Shown: piece by piece, positions 1 through 8,099 of the stretch
Layout: each line of letters opens with the position of its first letter
Position numbering within the stretch: position 1 is the first letter of the stretch
Assembly (NCBI GenBank): GCA_035649575.1
Contig: DASRJH010000083.1
Location: 1 to 13,357 of the forward strand
Direction: 5' to 3'
DNA length: 13,357 nucleotides
From: DASVAL01 sp035649575
GTDB taxonomy: Bacteria > Planctomycetota > UBA1135 > UBA2386
Notes under the pieces: model-generated
Told to the model about the DNA's origin: nothing
The model's database searches: none
Seen by the model: the letters and a program-made list of their open reading frames with translations, nothing else
Program-made: the position numbers and the translations under genes

Positions 1-1
1 G

Positions 2-205
2 CTCCTCGGTAGCGGCAAGCTCGCGACCGAGCTGGACCGGCTGGACCTGATCGACGAGTACAAGTTCCTCGTCCACCCCAGGATCGCCGGCCACGGCCCG
101 ACCCTGTACCAGAGCGGGCTGCCCAGCACGCGACGGCTCGAACTGGTCTCGGCGAAGCCGCTCCGCAGCGGCGCGGTCGCCATGCACTACCGGCGCGCGC
201 GCTGA
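2..205 (+). CDS. RibD C-terminal / dihydrofolate reductase-like protein, 3' end only
   Basis: This is the last 67 codons of a gene that begins before the window, ending at TGA 203-205. The translation opens LLGSGKLATELDRLDLIDEY and continues through VHPRIAGHGPTLYQSG. That pattern (Gly-Ser-Gly, then Leu-Ile-Asp-Glu-Tyr, then His-Pro and Gly-x-Gly before a Leu-Tyr/Phe) is typical of the RibD C-terminal family of small dihydrofolate-reductase-like proteins (YwjB/YyaP group), which are predicted NADPH-dependent reductases in the cytoplasm. The substrate of these stand-alone members is generally unknown. The N-terminal half with the main cofactor site is outside the window. Coding continues in another frame right after the stop (see 204-430), so the region may be disturbed. 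The family call is fairly safe; the exact function is not. Confidence 0.72.
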   Translation, partial: LLGSGKLATELDRLDLIDEYKFLVHPRIAGHGPTLYQSGLPSTRRLELVSAKPLRSGAVAMHYRRAR

Positions 206-430
206 CTCCGGCATCAAGCCGGAGACGAACCCGCGGCGGCTCGAGACGGCGACCGTGCAGAAGCTCAAGGCCGCCATCGACGCGACGAAGATCATGTCGC
301 CGCCGCTGTCGTGCATCGCGCCGATCGGCGAGGACCCGAGCAACAGGCGCTGGCCAAGTGGGGCCTCAACTACGTCATCGACGAATACCTGCCCCGCAAG
401 CTGAAGAACCCCGAGAAGTTCCTGCCCTGA
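204..430 (+). pseudogene. Frameshifted C-terminal remnant of an unrecognised protein
   Basis: Two adjoining frames look like parts of one broken protein. From about 204 the third frame reads DSGIKPETNPRRLETATVQK and continues to IAPIGEDP near 338. It then becomes unconvincing, while the second frame takes over with EQQALAKWGLNYVIDEYLPR (338 onward), ending KLKNPEKFLP at TGA 428-430. Joining them needs one missing base or two extra bases near 336-338. There is no start codon or N-terminal half, because the upstream reductase gene ends at 205. I do not recognise the family. It may be a decayed gene, a rearrangement junction, or a sequencing or assembly error. No ribosome-binding site is evident. 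Confidence 0.45.
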
Positions 431-448
431 TCGGACGCCCGCTGTCCA

Positions 449-1924
449 TCAAAACGTGCCGCCCGTCAGCTGCAGCGCGTTCGTGCTGGTGATCGCGACC
501 CAGTGGCCGAGACCGTCGAGTTCGATCGGCACCATCTGATGGTAGAAGACGACGCCGACGATCGACGGCACGTTCGGCAGGAAGAGCGACGACTGCGCAG
601 TGCCGGTCAGGGTGACCATGACCTCGAGGAAGTGGGGGGCCACCAGCAGGTCGCAGCCAGGTTGGCCATGCGGCGGCAGCAGCCCCGACAACGGCGCCAC
701 ACCCTGCGGGATCGGCGTCACGCTGGTCGCGGCGATCACGATGGCGACGTTCGGCAGACCCGTGCCAGTCGCGCGGAACGTCCCGTCGGCCCACGGCAGT
801 GAAGTCGCGGTCAGCGTGTTGGTGCCGCCGCTGCTCGTGCAGCCAGCACCGTACGACAGAGCAGTCGCCGGGCAGGTCGTCTGGAAGGATGTGAGGCCAC
901 TGAACATAGTGGTGACGATGAGCTGGCCGTCGCGCAGGAACGTCGCCGTAAAGACGTGGGAGGCCTCCAGGCCGTGCACTCCCCCCGGTCCGAAACCGAC
1001 CCACGTCGAGCCGGTCCAGCGGGCGAGGCCCCCGGTCACCGTGCCGAGGGGGGAGAATCCGAAGAAGCCGCAGATGACCGGGTCGCCGTCGGGCAGGAAC
1101 TCCAGGTCGAGGAGGGCGGGGTTGCCGAAGGGCCCGAGGATCTGGGGGCCGAGCGCGGTCCACGCGGCGCCATCCCACACAGCGCAGCGCAAACCCTGCG
1201 CGGGGAGCGTTCCCGCCGCGAACAGCCTGCCATCTGGCGTCGACGCGAGGAGCCGGATGCTCGTGATGCCCGGCGCGTGCGGCAACCAGGTCAGCCCGTC
1301 CCAACGCTCGATGCCCGCCTGGCCACCGCGCAGCAAGTCGCCGTTGGGCGCGATCGCGAGCCGTGGCCCCGCGAGCTGGCCACCAGCCCACGAACCCAGC
1401 GAGGTCCAGCTCACACCATCCCAGCGACTGACGGTCCACATCGGCCACGACGCGGGGTGGATCACGACCACCTCCCCGCCCGGAGTGACGACCATGTCAC
1501 CCACCGCGCTGGTGACTCCGCCACCGAGCGGCGCCCACGCCGAGCCGGTCCACCGCGCGATGTTGTTCGCGGCGCCGCCGCCCGCGCTCGCGAAGGATCC
1601 CCCCACGACGAGATCGCCGCCCGGCAGCACGCCGAGCACGCCGGCACCCGCGACACCGCTGCCGAACGTGGACCACGTCGCGGTCTGCGGATTCCACGCC
1701 GCGATGCCGTTGGCGGCAATTCCCGGAACGGAGGTGAAGGAGCCCGTCACGACGAGGTGCTCCGGCAGCGGCCCGGCACCATCAGGATCCCAAGCGGCCG
1801 TGTGGCCGACGTAGGGGCCGACATACCCCACCGCTGTCGTGCCGCACTGCGCGCGCATCGGTGTGTGGGCAACAATCAGAACCCAGAGAGCAGCGGACGC
1901 GCGAAGAGCGGAGTGGATGCGCAT
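449..1924 (-). CDS. Secreted beta-propeller-like repeat protein with Planctomycetota C-terminal module
   Basis: This 491-residue protein starts at ATG 1922-1924. Residues 1-25 form a signal peptide with a short basic start (MRIHSALR), a hydrophobic core and a cleavage-like PMRA before Gln26. Residues about 30-350 hold blade-like repeats with recurring Ala-Arg-Trp-x-Gly-x-x-Trp followed by Leu-Gly (for example ARWTGSAWAPLGGGV near 123-137, SRWDGVSWTSLG near 166-177, ARWTGSTWVGFGPGG near 301-315). They alternate with Pro-Gly/Asp-Gly-x-Leu-hydrophobic turns, as in kelch-like or delta-60-like propellers. Residues about 356-491, opening YGAGC, are a separate module like those ending many exported proteins of Planctomycetota. 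The likely location is extracytoplasmic. The function is unknown; propellers usually bind ligands or proteins. It lies 153 bases downstream of another exported protein on the same strand, so they may be co-transcribed. Only a weak purine stretch precedes the start. Confidence 0.82.
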   Translation of the reverse strand: MRIHSALRASAALWVLIVAHTPMRAQCGTTAVGYVGPYVGHTAAWDPDGAGPLPEHLVVTGSFTSVPGIAANGIAAWNPQTATWSTFGSGVAGAGVLGVLPGGDLVVGGSFASAGGGAANNIARWTGSAWAPLGGGVTSAVGDMVVTPGGEVVVIHPASWPMWTVSRWDGVSWTSLGSWAGGQLAGPRLAIAPNGDLLRGGQAGIERWDGLTWLPHAPGITSIRLLASTPDGRLFAAGTLPAQGLRCAVWDGAAWTALGPQILGPFGNPALLDLEFLPDGDPVICGFFGFSPLGTVTGGLARWTGSTWVGFGPGGVHGLEASHVFTATFLRDGQLIVTTMFSGLTSFQTTCPATALSYGAGCTSSGGTNTLTATSLPWADGTFRATGTGLPNVAIVIAATSVTPIPQGVAPLSGLLPPHGQPGCDLLVAPHFLEVMVTLTGTAQSSLFLPNVPSIVGVVFYHQMVPIELDGLGHWVAITSTNALQLTGGTF

Positions 1925-2077
1925 GGGAACTTCTGTCGCACGATCGACAAGTGCGGGATCGACGATGGGCAGACGATGGGATCGAAGAACAGTAGACGAT
2001 CGGCGTGCTGGGGTGTAGGCGGTTCAAGCTGCGGCACGTTGCGAGCACCAGTGGACGCCGAACGTGCGGCGGCGCCG

Positions 2078-3460
2078 TCAGTCGCCGACGTGGATCAGGC
2101 CGACCTTCGAGATCGCAATGCCGCCTGGCCCGGTCGCCTCGAAGGCGATCGCCTGTACCGAGATATCGAGGCCGCGCAGGCTTTCGACGAACGGGACGTG
2201 CAGCGAGATCGTGAAGTCAGCGATCAGCGTGGACGACAGGCCGAGCAAGAGCGCGTCTGGAAGCAGCGTGATCTGGCACGGCTGCGGCGCCGGCGCGGTG
2301 CCGAGTTGCAGCCCGATCACTGAGAGAGTGCCCGGCGTGTGCGTGAACATGCGCAGGTCGCGCGTGCTGCCGAGCAGCAGGCTGGGCAGGGGCAGCCACA
2401 GTTCTGGGCCTTCGTTGCTCCACGAACCGGGACCACAACCCGAGCCGATCAGGACCGACGAGGGCACATGCGTCGGCGCGAGTCGCCACGTGTCACCGAG
2501 CACCTGGCCCTGTGCGTCACGTCCGCCGAACACGTAGTAGGGGAACCCGAAGTAGGTGAAGGCGACCGACTGTTCTCGCGCCGGCATGGCGCCGAGCACC
2601 TGGTGCTCGTACCAGACGCCATCGTCGATCCGATCGCCGCGTTCCTGCACAATGGTGCGCAACGCACCCGTGGCATCGCGGCCGCAGAGGAACGCGTGCC
2701 GCAACCGCCCGAAGTAGTCGTGGGCGACACCTGCGCCCGTTGCCGCGAACGGCACGCCGGGGAGCGACTGCCATTGCTGGCCGTCGAACAGCCATGCGTC
2801 GCCGAACACCTGCGTGCCGTCGCCGCCGCCCAACAGCAGACAGCCTGCGGATAGCGGTAGCAGCACGTGCCCGCTTCGCGCCGGCGGCGACGGGCTGCTC
2901 ACCACCTGGTGCCAATCTCCGGCGGCGAACACCCATGACTCGCCACTGACACCAGCAGCCGTCTCACCGCCGAACAACAACCATTGCCCGACGGCAAACG
3001 ACGTCATCGCATGTCCGCTGCGCGCCGAAGGCGCGTGCGCGGGAGCCATCTGCGTCCACGAGCTTGCGAACGGCTGACCGAGGGGCACGGAGCCAAACGT
3101 CGTCGTGAACACCCACGTCTCCGCATTCTTCTGCCCAGCGAAGTCCTCACCCCCGAACAAGAGCCCCGTGGCCATTGCATGCCGGCTGCGCGGCGACGGA
3201 GCCGTCACGGTTGGCATCGGCTGCCACCCGATCAACGGGGTGACGAAGACCCATGCATCGGCAAAGGCCTGGCCGGCGTCGCGCCCACCAAAGACGTAGT
3301 TCCAGCCGTCGACCGTGTGCCCATAGCGTGGCGGCGGGCTCTGCGGCAACGACACCAACTGCCACTGCAGCTGCGCGGCGAGCGACGACGAGAGCGACGC
3401 GGTGAGCAGCGCCAAGGCCGAAGAAGCAACGAGAGGACCGGCGGCGAACGATCGGTGCAT
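2078..3460 (-). CDS. Secreted kelch-repeat protein with Planctomycetota C-terminal module
   Basis: I place the start at ATG 3458-3460, giving 460 residues, because a signal peptide follows directly: MHRSF, then a hydrophobic stretch to about residue 29 ending LAA before Gln30. The frame is open further upstream to 3742, but that part is Arg/Pro-rich and does not look coding. At least four or five kelch units are visible, each with Arg-x-x-His, a Phe-Gly-Gly or Leu-Gly-Gly turn and a closing Trp-hydrophobic-Phe/Leu: PPPRYGH to WVF (about 42-72), PRSRHAM to TWVF (90-118), ARSGHAM to SWVF (147-178), ARSGHVL to AWLF (194-225) and FGGRDAQG to DTWRL (311-327). Residues about 337-460, opening IGSGCGPG, match the C-terminal module type of the next gene on this strand. 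It is probably an exported propeller with a binding role. No enzyme signature is seen. Confidence 0.83.
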   Translation of the reverse strand: MHRSFAAGPLVASSALALLTASLSSSLAAQLQWQLVSLPQSPPPRYGHTVDGWNYVFGGRDAGQAFADAWVFVTPLIGWQPMPTVTAPSPRSRHAMATGLLFGGEDFAGQKNAETWVFTTTFGSVPLGQPFASSWTQMAPAHAPSARSGHAMTSFAVGQWLLFGGETAAGVSGESWVFAAGDWHQVVSSPSPPARSGHVLLPLSAGCLLLGGGDGTQVFGDAWLFDGQQWQSLPGVPFAATGAGVAHDYFGRLRHAFLCGRDATGALRTIVQERGDRIDDGVWYEHQVLGAMPAREQSVAFTYFGFPYYVFGGRDAQGQVLGDTWRLAPTHVPSSVLIGSGCGPGSWSNEGPELWLPLPSLLLGSTRDLRMFTHTPGTLSVIGLQLGTAPAPQPCQITLLPDALLLGLSSTLIADFTISLHVPFVESLRGLDISVQAIAFEATGPGGIAISKVGLIHVGD

Positions 3461-3964
3461 GGCGACTCGAGGGAGTTGGGGAGTTGGAGCAGGGATGCCA
3501 TCGCGACCATGGCAACTTGCTTCTTGGGTCATACGCTGTCGAGGCTCGCCTCGAGCGGAGCGCTCTCGGGGCTGCGCACCCAAATAGCCAGGGGCGCCAC
3601 GGCGGTTGCAGGAATCCATGCCTTCCTGAACGCGAAGGGGCGACTCATGCCGGCAACATACCGCGAAACGGGAAGCGTGGCCGGCGGACACGCGCGCCGC
3701 ACGGAGGGAGGCGGGGACCGTGGAGGGAGCGACATGCAGCACACCTCAGGTGGGATGACCGGAGGCGGGTGGAGATCTGCCGGTAGCGTGCCGCCGGCAC
3801 CCGACCGGCGGCGACGGCGTCGCGCACGCCGCACTGCGGCTCTTGCGCGAAGGCGGCGATTGCGGAGATCGACCCCACCCCCCAGGTGACGGCGCGGTGG
3901 GGATTGGCTATCTACTCGTCAACCCGGCACTCACCGCTGCCGGCATCCCTCGCCCGCGAGCCCA
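3461..3964. other. Divergent spacer without a supported gene
   Basis: These 504 bases separate the start of the minus-strand kelch gene from the start of the plus-strand exported-protein gene, so promoters for both should lie here. I see no tRNA, no riboswitch I can name and no convincing -35/-10 pair. Overlapping GC-rich open frames on both strands have Arg/Pro-rich translations and look non-coding. A short inverted repeat (GTGCCG-C-CGGCAC) lies at 3788-3800. The stretch TATCTACT at 3909-3916 is the most AT-rich point just upstream of the plus-strand gene, but no matching -35 is evident. Confidence 0.5.
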
Positions 3965-5938
3965 ATGTCCATCCGACGGCCCCTGCTCCTCCTCGCATTC
4001 CTCGTCCCCGCTTCCTGCCACGATGGGAGCGATCCCGCGCCGCCTCAGGCACCGATGGTGCTCGCTGCCGGCCTCGAGACCATCGAACCGGCCGCGAACG
4101 ACACGATCTCGCCGCGCGTCGACATGCAGCGCGTCGAGCTCGGCAGCCTGCACCCGAAGCCGACGCTCACCTACCAGCTGACGACGCCACCCGGGGTCCC
4201 GTTCGCGTTCGACGTGTTGACGCTGGCGAGCGGCAACACGGGTTGGGTCCAGGTCAGCGTCGCGCACCTGCTCGACGGCACGGCGACCCCGGGCAGCTTG
4301 ATGAGCCTCGCCGCGGCCGGCGTGATCGTGAACGGTCCCGGGCTCTTCATCGACGGCCGGAACACGTTCTGGCTCGGCGTCGAAGGCAGCGGCTTCTCGC
4401 GCTTGTCGGTCCGCGGTCAGATCGAGCAGACGCAGGTGTTCGCGTTCGTGACCACGGCGCCAGTCCCCGGGCAGACGACGGGCGAGCCCGCGCAGCAGAC
4501 GGCGCTCGTCGAGCTCGCGATCGGCCCCGCGTCGGCGATCAATACCGCGGCTGCTGACTCCGCGAACCATCCGGACATCGTCGACGACGACGTCGTCTAC
4601 TCGAGCGATTCGTGGCTCTTCGGAATGCCGGCGATCGCCGTGTCGGGCGATCGATCGAGCGTTGTCGTCTACGAGGGTGATCGCGGGAACCCGGTCTCGG
4701 GGAACCGCTACGAGATGCGCCTGCAGCACGACAAGACGACAGGTGCCGTGACCGGTGGCGGCTCGCTCGCGGTCGGCATGGACTCCGGCAACTGGCGCGA
4801 CCACGAGATCGCCGCGCTCTACAACGTGCTCGCAGTCGCGCAGGGCCGCGACAGCGAGGTCGAGCTGCGGCTCTCGTTCGATCGCGGCGCGACGTTCGCG
4901 CAGAGCGAGGTCTTCGCCGTGGCCGGCGGGGCCGAGGCGAGCACGCGCCTCGTGCAGATCGCGATGGCCGCCGACTACTCGCTCGCGCTCGCCTACTGGC
5001 AGAGCAACGGCGACCTCACGCAGTTGATGTTGGTCGATGGTTGGCCCTCCGCATTCGATACCGGCGGCTCGCCTACGGCGTTCGCGTTCGCGGCACCTGT
5101 CGCGAGCCACACGGTGAACCGCCACGTCGTTCCGCTCCCGATGGGCATGCAGTGGTCGGATGGAGGCGATCTCGTCCTCGGCCATGCCTATTCGTTCTCG
5201 ACTCTCAGGGGCGACTGGACTCGCGAGACGGTGACCGAGTTCCACTGTGCGACAAGGCCCTGGCAGGGCGAGTTCCGCGACGTGGTCGTCGACTCCGAGC
5301 GCATGATCGCACGCGATCCGAGCGTTGTGCTGCTCGGCAGCGGCACCGGTCTCGTGGTGTACTACGCCTACGAATCACAGGCCGGCATCTCGCTCGTGCG
5401 ACTGGCCGGCGGGCAGGTCGACACGCAGTCGCTCAAACAGGTCGGCTTTGCGGGTGCCCACGCGCCGTCCGTGTTCGCGCGCGAAGTGAGCGGCGCGGTG
5501 CGCATCGACCTGTTCTACATCGCCGACGCGCCGCAGGGTCGCGAGCTGCACGCGAGTCGCTGGCAGGCCTTCGGCGGCTCGCCCGAAGAGAAGTTCCGCT
5601 TGAGCACCGCCACGATGACGCCGACGGTGCCCACGAATCCGTGGCTCAGCAACGGCTATCGCATCCGCCAGCTCGGGTGGTTCGGTTACGACGCCGTGCG
5701 CGATGGGAACGAGATCGTCGTCACGGTCGACGAAGAGCAGTTCGAGAGCCCCTGGGTCTGCTTCATGGCTCCGATCCTCGGCGGAATGGCGTGGACGACG
5801 TCCGCGGGCCCCCTCCTGCCGCCGTCGATGTCTCCGGCCTCCCCGCCGCCGCTGGCCCCGGGCATGACGCTTGCGGTGCCCCCGGTGAACCCCGATCACC
5901 GCCACCAGCTCCGGATCGTGCGCCTGCAGGGACAGTAG
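3965..5938 (+). CDS. Large exported protein with a BNR/Asp-box motif, possible lipoprotein
   Basis: This 657-residue protein starts MSIRRPLLLLAFLVPASC. It has a basic start, a hydrophobic core and Cys18, so signal peptidase II processing is possible, but Pro at -3 makes the lipobox atypical. Residues about 60-180 look like a beta-sandwich. Residues about 195-500 have a sialidase or propeller-like character: the segment LSFDRGATF includes an Asp-box (Ser304-x-Asp306-x-Gly308-x-x-Phe311), the turn signature of BNR/sialidase-type beta-propellers. Phrases such as AIAVSGDRSSVVVYEGDRG and MIARDPSVVLLGSGTGLVVY resemble repeated blade strands. A single clear Asp-box does not make it a sialidase; I see no arginine triad I can assign. 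The C-terminus (about 560-657) is Pro-rich. The DUF1028 gene follows 71 bases later in the same direction, suggesting shared transcription. Function unknown. Confidence 0.78.
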   Translation: MSIRRPLLLLAFLVPASCHDGSDPAPPQAPMVLAAGLETIEPAANDTISPRVDMQRVELGSLHPKPTLTYQLTTPPGVPFAFDVLTLASGNTGWVQVSVAHLLDGTATPGSLMSLAAAGVIVNGPGLFIDGRNTFWLGVEGSGFSRLSVRGQIEQTQVFAFVTTAPVPGQTTGEPAQQTALVELAIGPASAINTAAADSANHPDIVDDDVVYSSDSWLFGMPAIAVSGDRSSVVVYEGDRGNPVSGNRYEMRLQHDKTTGAVTGGGSLAVGMDSGNWRDHEIAALYNVLAVAQGRDSEVELRLSFDRGATFAQSEVFAVAGGAEASTRLVQIAMAADYSLALAYWQSNGDLTQLMLVDGWPSAFDTGGSPTAFAFAAPVASHTVNRHVVPLPMGMQWSDGGDLVLGHAYSFSTLRGDWTRETVTEFHCATRPWQGEFRDVVVDSERMIARDPSVVLLGSGTGLVVYYAYESQAGISLVRLAGGQVDTQSLKQVGFAGAHAPSVFAREVSGAVRIDLFYIADAPQGRELHASRWQAFGGSPEEKFRLSTATMTPTVPTNPWLSNGYRIRQLGWFGYDAVRDGNEIVVTVDEEQFESPWVCFMAPILGGMAWTTSAGPLLPPSMSPASPPPLAPGMTLAVPPVNPDHRHQLRIVRLQGQ

Positions 5939-6009
5939 CGGCCGGTCCCGCAGAGACGATCGGCTGCACCAACTGCAGGGGGTGGCCGGCGCTGCCGCGC
6001 AGGCGCAGA

Positions 6010-8094
6010 ATGCCGGACATGTCCCCGCTACGCCGCCTCGCGTACTTCCTGCTCGTCCTGCTGCTGGTCTCCGTGCCCGCGCACGCGACATGGTCGATCC
6101 TCATCATCGACCTCGCGACGGGCGAGATCGCGATCGGCATCGCGACGTGTCTCACGGGCTTCGACCTGCGGCCCAACACGGTCGTCGTGGTGCCAGGGTT
6201 GGGCGTCGCGGCGGCGCAGTCGTTCGTCGGACCGCTGTCGCTGCGCGAACTGATCCGCGCGCAGCTCCTGGCCGGCACGCCCGTCGCCCAGATCCTGCAG
6301 ATGCTCGCCCAAGCCGACCCGAGCCACCAGACGCGGCAATACGGCATCGCGAGCGTCACGGGCGGCACGATCACCTTCACGGGCACCGGCGCGGGCGCCT
6401 GGGCCGGCGGTCTCACCGGTCAGATCGGCTCGCTGATCTACACCGTGCAGGGCAACGTGCTCACGGGGAATCCCGTGATCACGGCCGCGGAGCTCGCGAT
6501 CCAGACGACGCCGGGCTCCGTGGCCGACAAGCTGATGGCCGCGATGCAGGCGGCGCGTTCGATGGGCGGCGACGGCCGCTGCTCGTGCTCGCCGAGCGCC
6601 CCGACGTCGTGCGGGTCGCCGCCCCCGAGCTTCACGAAGTCGGCGCACATCGGCCTCATGATCGTGAGCCGGCCGAGCGACATCGACCTGCCGTGCAGCT
6701 CCTTGCTGGGCTGCGGCGCCGGGCAGTACTGGCTCGACCTCAACGTCGCGAATCAGCAGGCTTCGGCACCCGATCCCGTGATTCAGCTGCAGGCGCTCTA
6801 CAACACGTGGAAGACGCAACAGATCGGCCGCCCCGACCACTTCCAGTCGACGGTGACGATGAGCAGCCTCGCGTTGCGCAGCAACGGCATCGACACGGTC
6901 ACCGGCACCGTCGTGCTGCGCGACGCGCAGGGCAACCCGCTGGGCAACACGCTTCCCGTGCAGGTGATGCTGAGCAACCGCAGCACGGTGACCGGGATCA
7001 CGTTCGGTCCCGTCACGCCGCAGCCGAACGGCAGCTATTCGTTCACGATGAGGGGCAACCTCGATGCGGGCCAGGCGATCGTCGACGTGGCCGCGTTCGA
7101 CCAGTATGGGCGCGTCGGCATCAGCCCTCAGCCCGTGGTGCAGGTCGGCGATGCGTTCGGTCCGTGCGGCAGGGGCGGGATCAGCAACGGTGTCGGTGGT
7201 GTCTTCGATGCGCTGAAGGTGGGTGGCACGGGTGGCGTGGACCGCGTCCTCACGGTCGGCTTCGGCCAACCCTTCACGATCTCGCTCGATCCGCCGATCG
7301 GTGCTCTGCCGGCGCTGCCCACGGGCATGTTCGCGCTGTGGGCGCACGTCGGGTTGCCGCAGCCGGGCACCGAAGTGCCGCTGCAACTCAATTCCTCGCT
7401 GTGCTTCATACCGGCGCCGTTCTCGGCAGCGCCCACGTTGTTGCTGGCCGATTCGTTCGGCCTCGGTGGCGTCTCCGCACCTCCGGCGCCGTGGAGCCTC
7501 GTGATTCCGGGCGTGCCGATGGTCCTCGATGCGACGCTGCAGGGGTTCATGTTCGTCGATCCTCAGGCGACGGTCGCGAGTACGAACGCGCTGCTGCTTC
7601 GCGTCGTGCCGCTGCCGGGCCCGACGATCACGTCGATCGTGCCGCCTTCGCCGGCGCCCGCCGCCAACGTGAACGTGCAAGGCACGAACTTCCTGAGCGG
7701 CATCCAGCTGTCCGTCGCCGGCAACCCGACGGCGATCACGTCGTTGGCGCCGACGCTGCTGCAGTTCGTCATGCCGACCGGCGTGCCGTGCGACTCGTCG
7801 ATCACGGTCGTGAATCTCGGCGGCCTGTCGGCCTCTCGCGCGATCAACCCGACGCCGATCATCACGTCGATCCCGTTCGCGAGCGGGCCCGCGGCCGGCG
7901 GTGCCTTGTTCGTGATCACGGGTGCGAACCTGATCGGCACCACGGTGACGTTCAACGGAGTGCCGATGACGATCACGAGCCAGGGTGCGACCTCGATCGT
8001 CGGCAACACCCCGCCCGGTACTCCGGGGCCCGCCCAGGTCGTCGTGCGCAACGCGAACGGCTGCCAGGCGACCGGGACCTACACCTATCAGTAG
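6010..8094 (+). CDS. Exported DUF1028 (Ntn-hydrolase-like) protein with two C-terminal IPT/TIG domains
   Basis: The start is ATG 6010-6012 (694 residues); ATG 6019-6021 in the same frame gives 691. Residues about 5-26 form a signal peptide ending AHA. Residues 27-270 match DUF1028: TWSILIIDLATGEIAIGIAT at the start, then GVAAAQSFVGP, a long helix (LRELIRAQLLAGTP), RQYGIASVTGG, the TGTGAGAWAGG segment and VQGNVLTG. As known to me, DUF1028 has the Ntn-hydrolase fold; its substrate is undefined. A Cys-rich insert (GGDGRCSCS, then Cys201, Cys229, Cys235) follows. Residues about 280-360 look Ig-like, and 365-535 resemble modules of Planctomycetota exported proteins. Two IPT/TIG domains close the protein (about 537-610 and 613-694, each opening Pro-x-Ile-x-Ser-Ile). 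The gene ends 5 bases from the convergent methyltransferase gene. The DUF1028 call is strong; enzyme activity is inference. Confidence 0.87.
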   Translation: MPDMSPLRRLAYFLLVLLLVSVPAHATWSILIIDLATGEIAIGIATCLTGFDLRPNTVVVVPGLGVAAAQSFVGPLSLRELIRAQLLAGTPVAQILQMLAQADPSHQTRQYGIASVTGGTITFTGTGAGAWAGGLTGQIGSLIYTVQGNVLTGNPVITAAELAIQTTPGSVADKLMAAMQAARSMGGDGRCSCSPSAPTSCGSPPPSFTKSAHIGLMIVSRPSDIDLPCSSLLGCGAGQYWLDLNVANQQASAPDPVIQLQALYNTWKTQQIGRPDHFQSTVTMSSLALRSNGIDTVTGTVVLRDAQGNPLGNTLPVQVMLSNRSTVTGITFGPVTPQPNGSYSFTMRGNLDAGQAIVDVAAFDQYGRVGISPQPVVQVGDAFGPCGRGGISNGVGGVFDALKVGGTGGVDRVLTVGFGQPFTISLDPPIGALPALPTGMFALWAHVGLPQPGTEVPLQLNSSLCFIPAPFSAAPTLLLADSFGLGGVSAPPAPWSLVIPGVPMVLDATLQGFMFVDPQATVASTNALLLRVVPLPGPTITSIVPPSPAPAANVNVQGTNFLSGIQLSVAGNPTAITSLAPTLLQFVMPTGVPCDSSITVVNLGGLSASRAINPTPIITSIPFASGPAAGGALFVITGANLIGTTVTFNGVPMTITSQGATSIVGNTPPGTPGPAQVVVRNANGCQATGTYTYQ

Positions 8095-8099
8095 GCGCT

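Noticed and set aside
2037..2077. Inverted repeat GCACGTT/AACGTGC between the two minus-strand propeller genes as a terminator.
   Set aside because: The stem is only 7 bases with a long loop of about 20 bases and no T run.
3461..3742. Upstream extension of the kelch protein to 554 residues.
   Set aside because: The extra 94 residues are Arg/Pro-rich with no repeats, and a good signal peptide begins at ATG 3458-3460.
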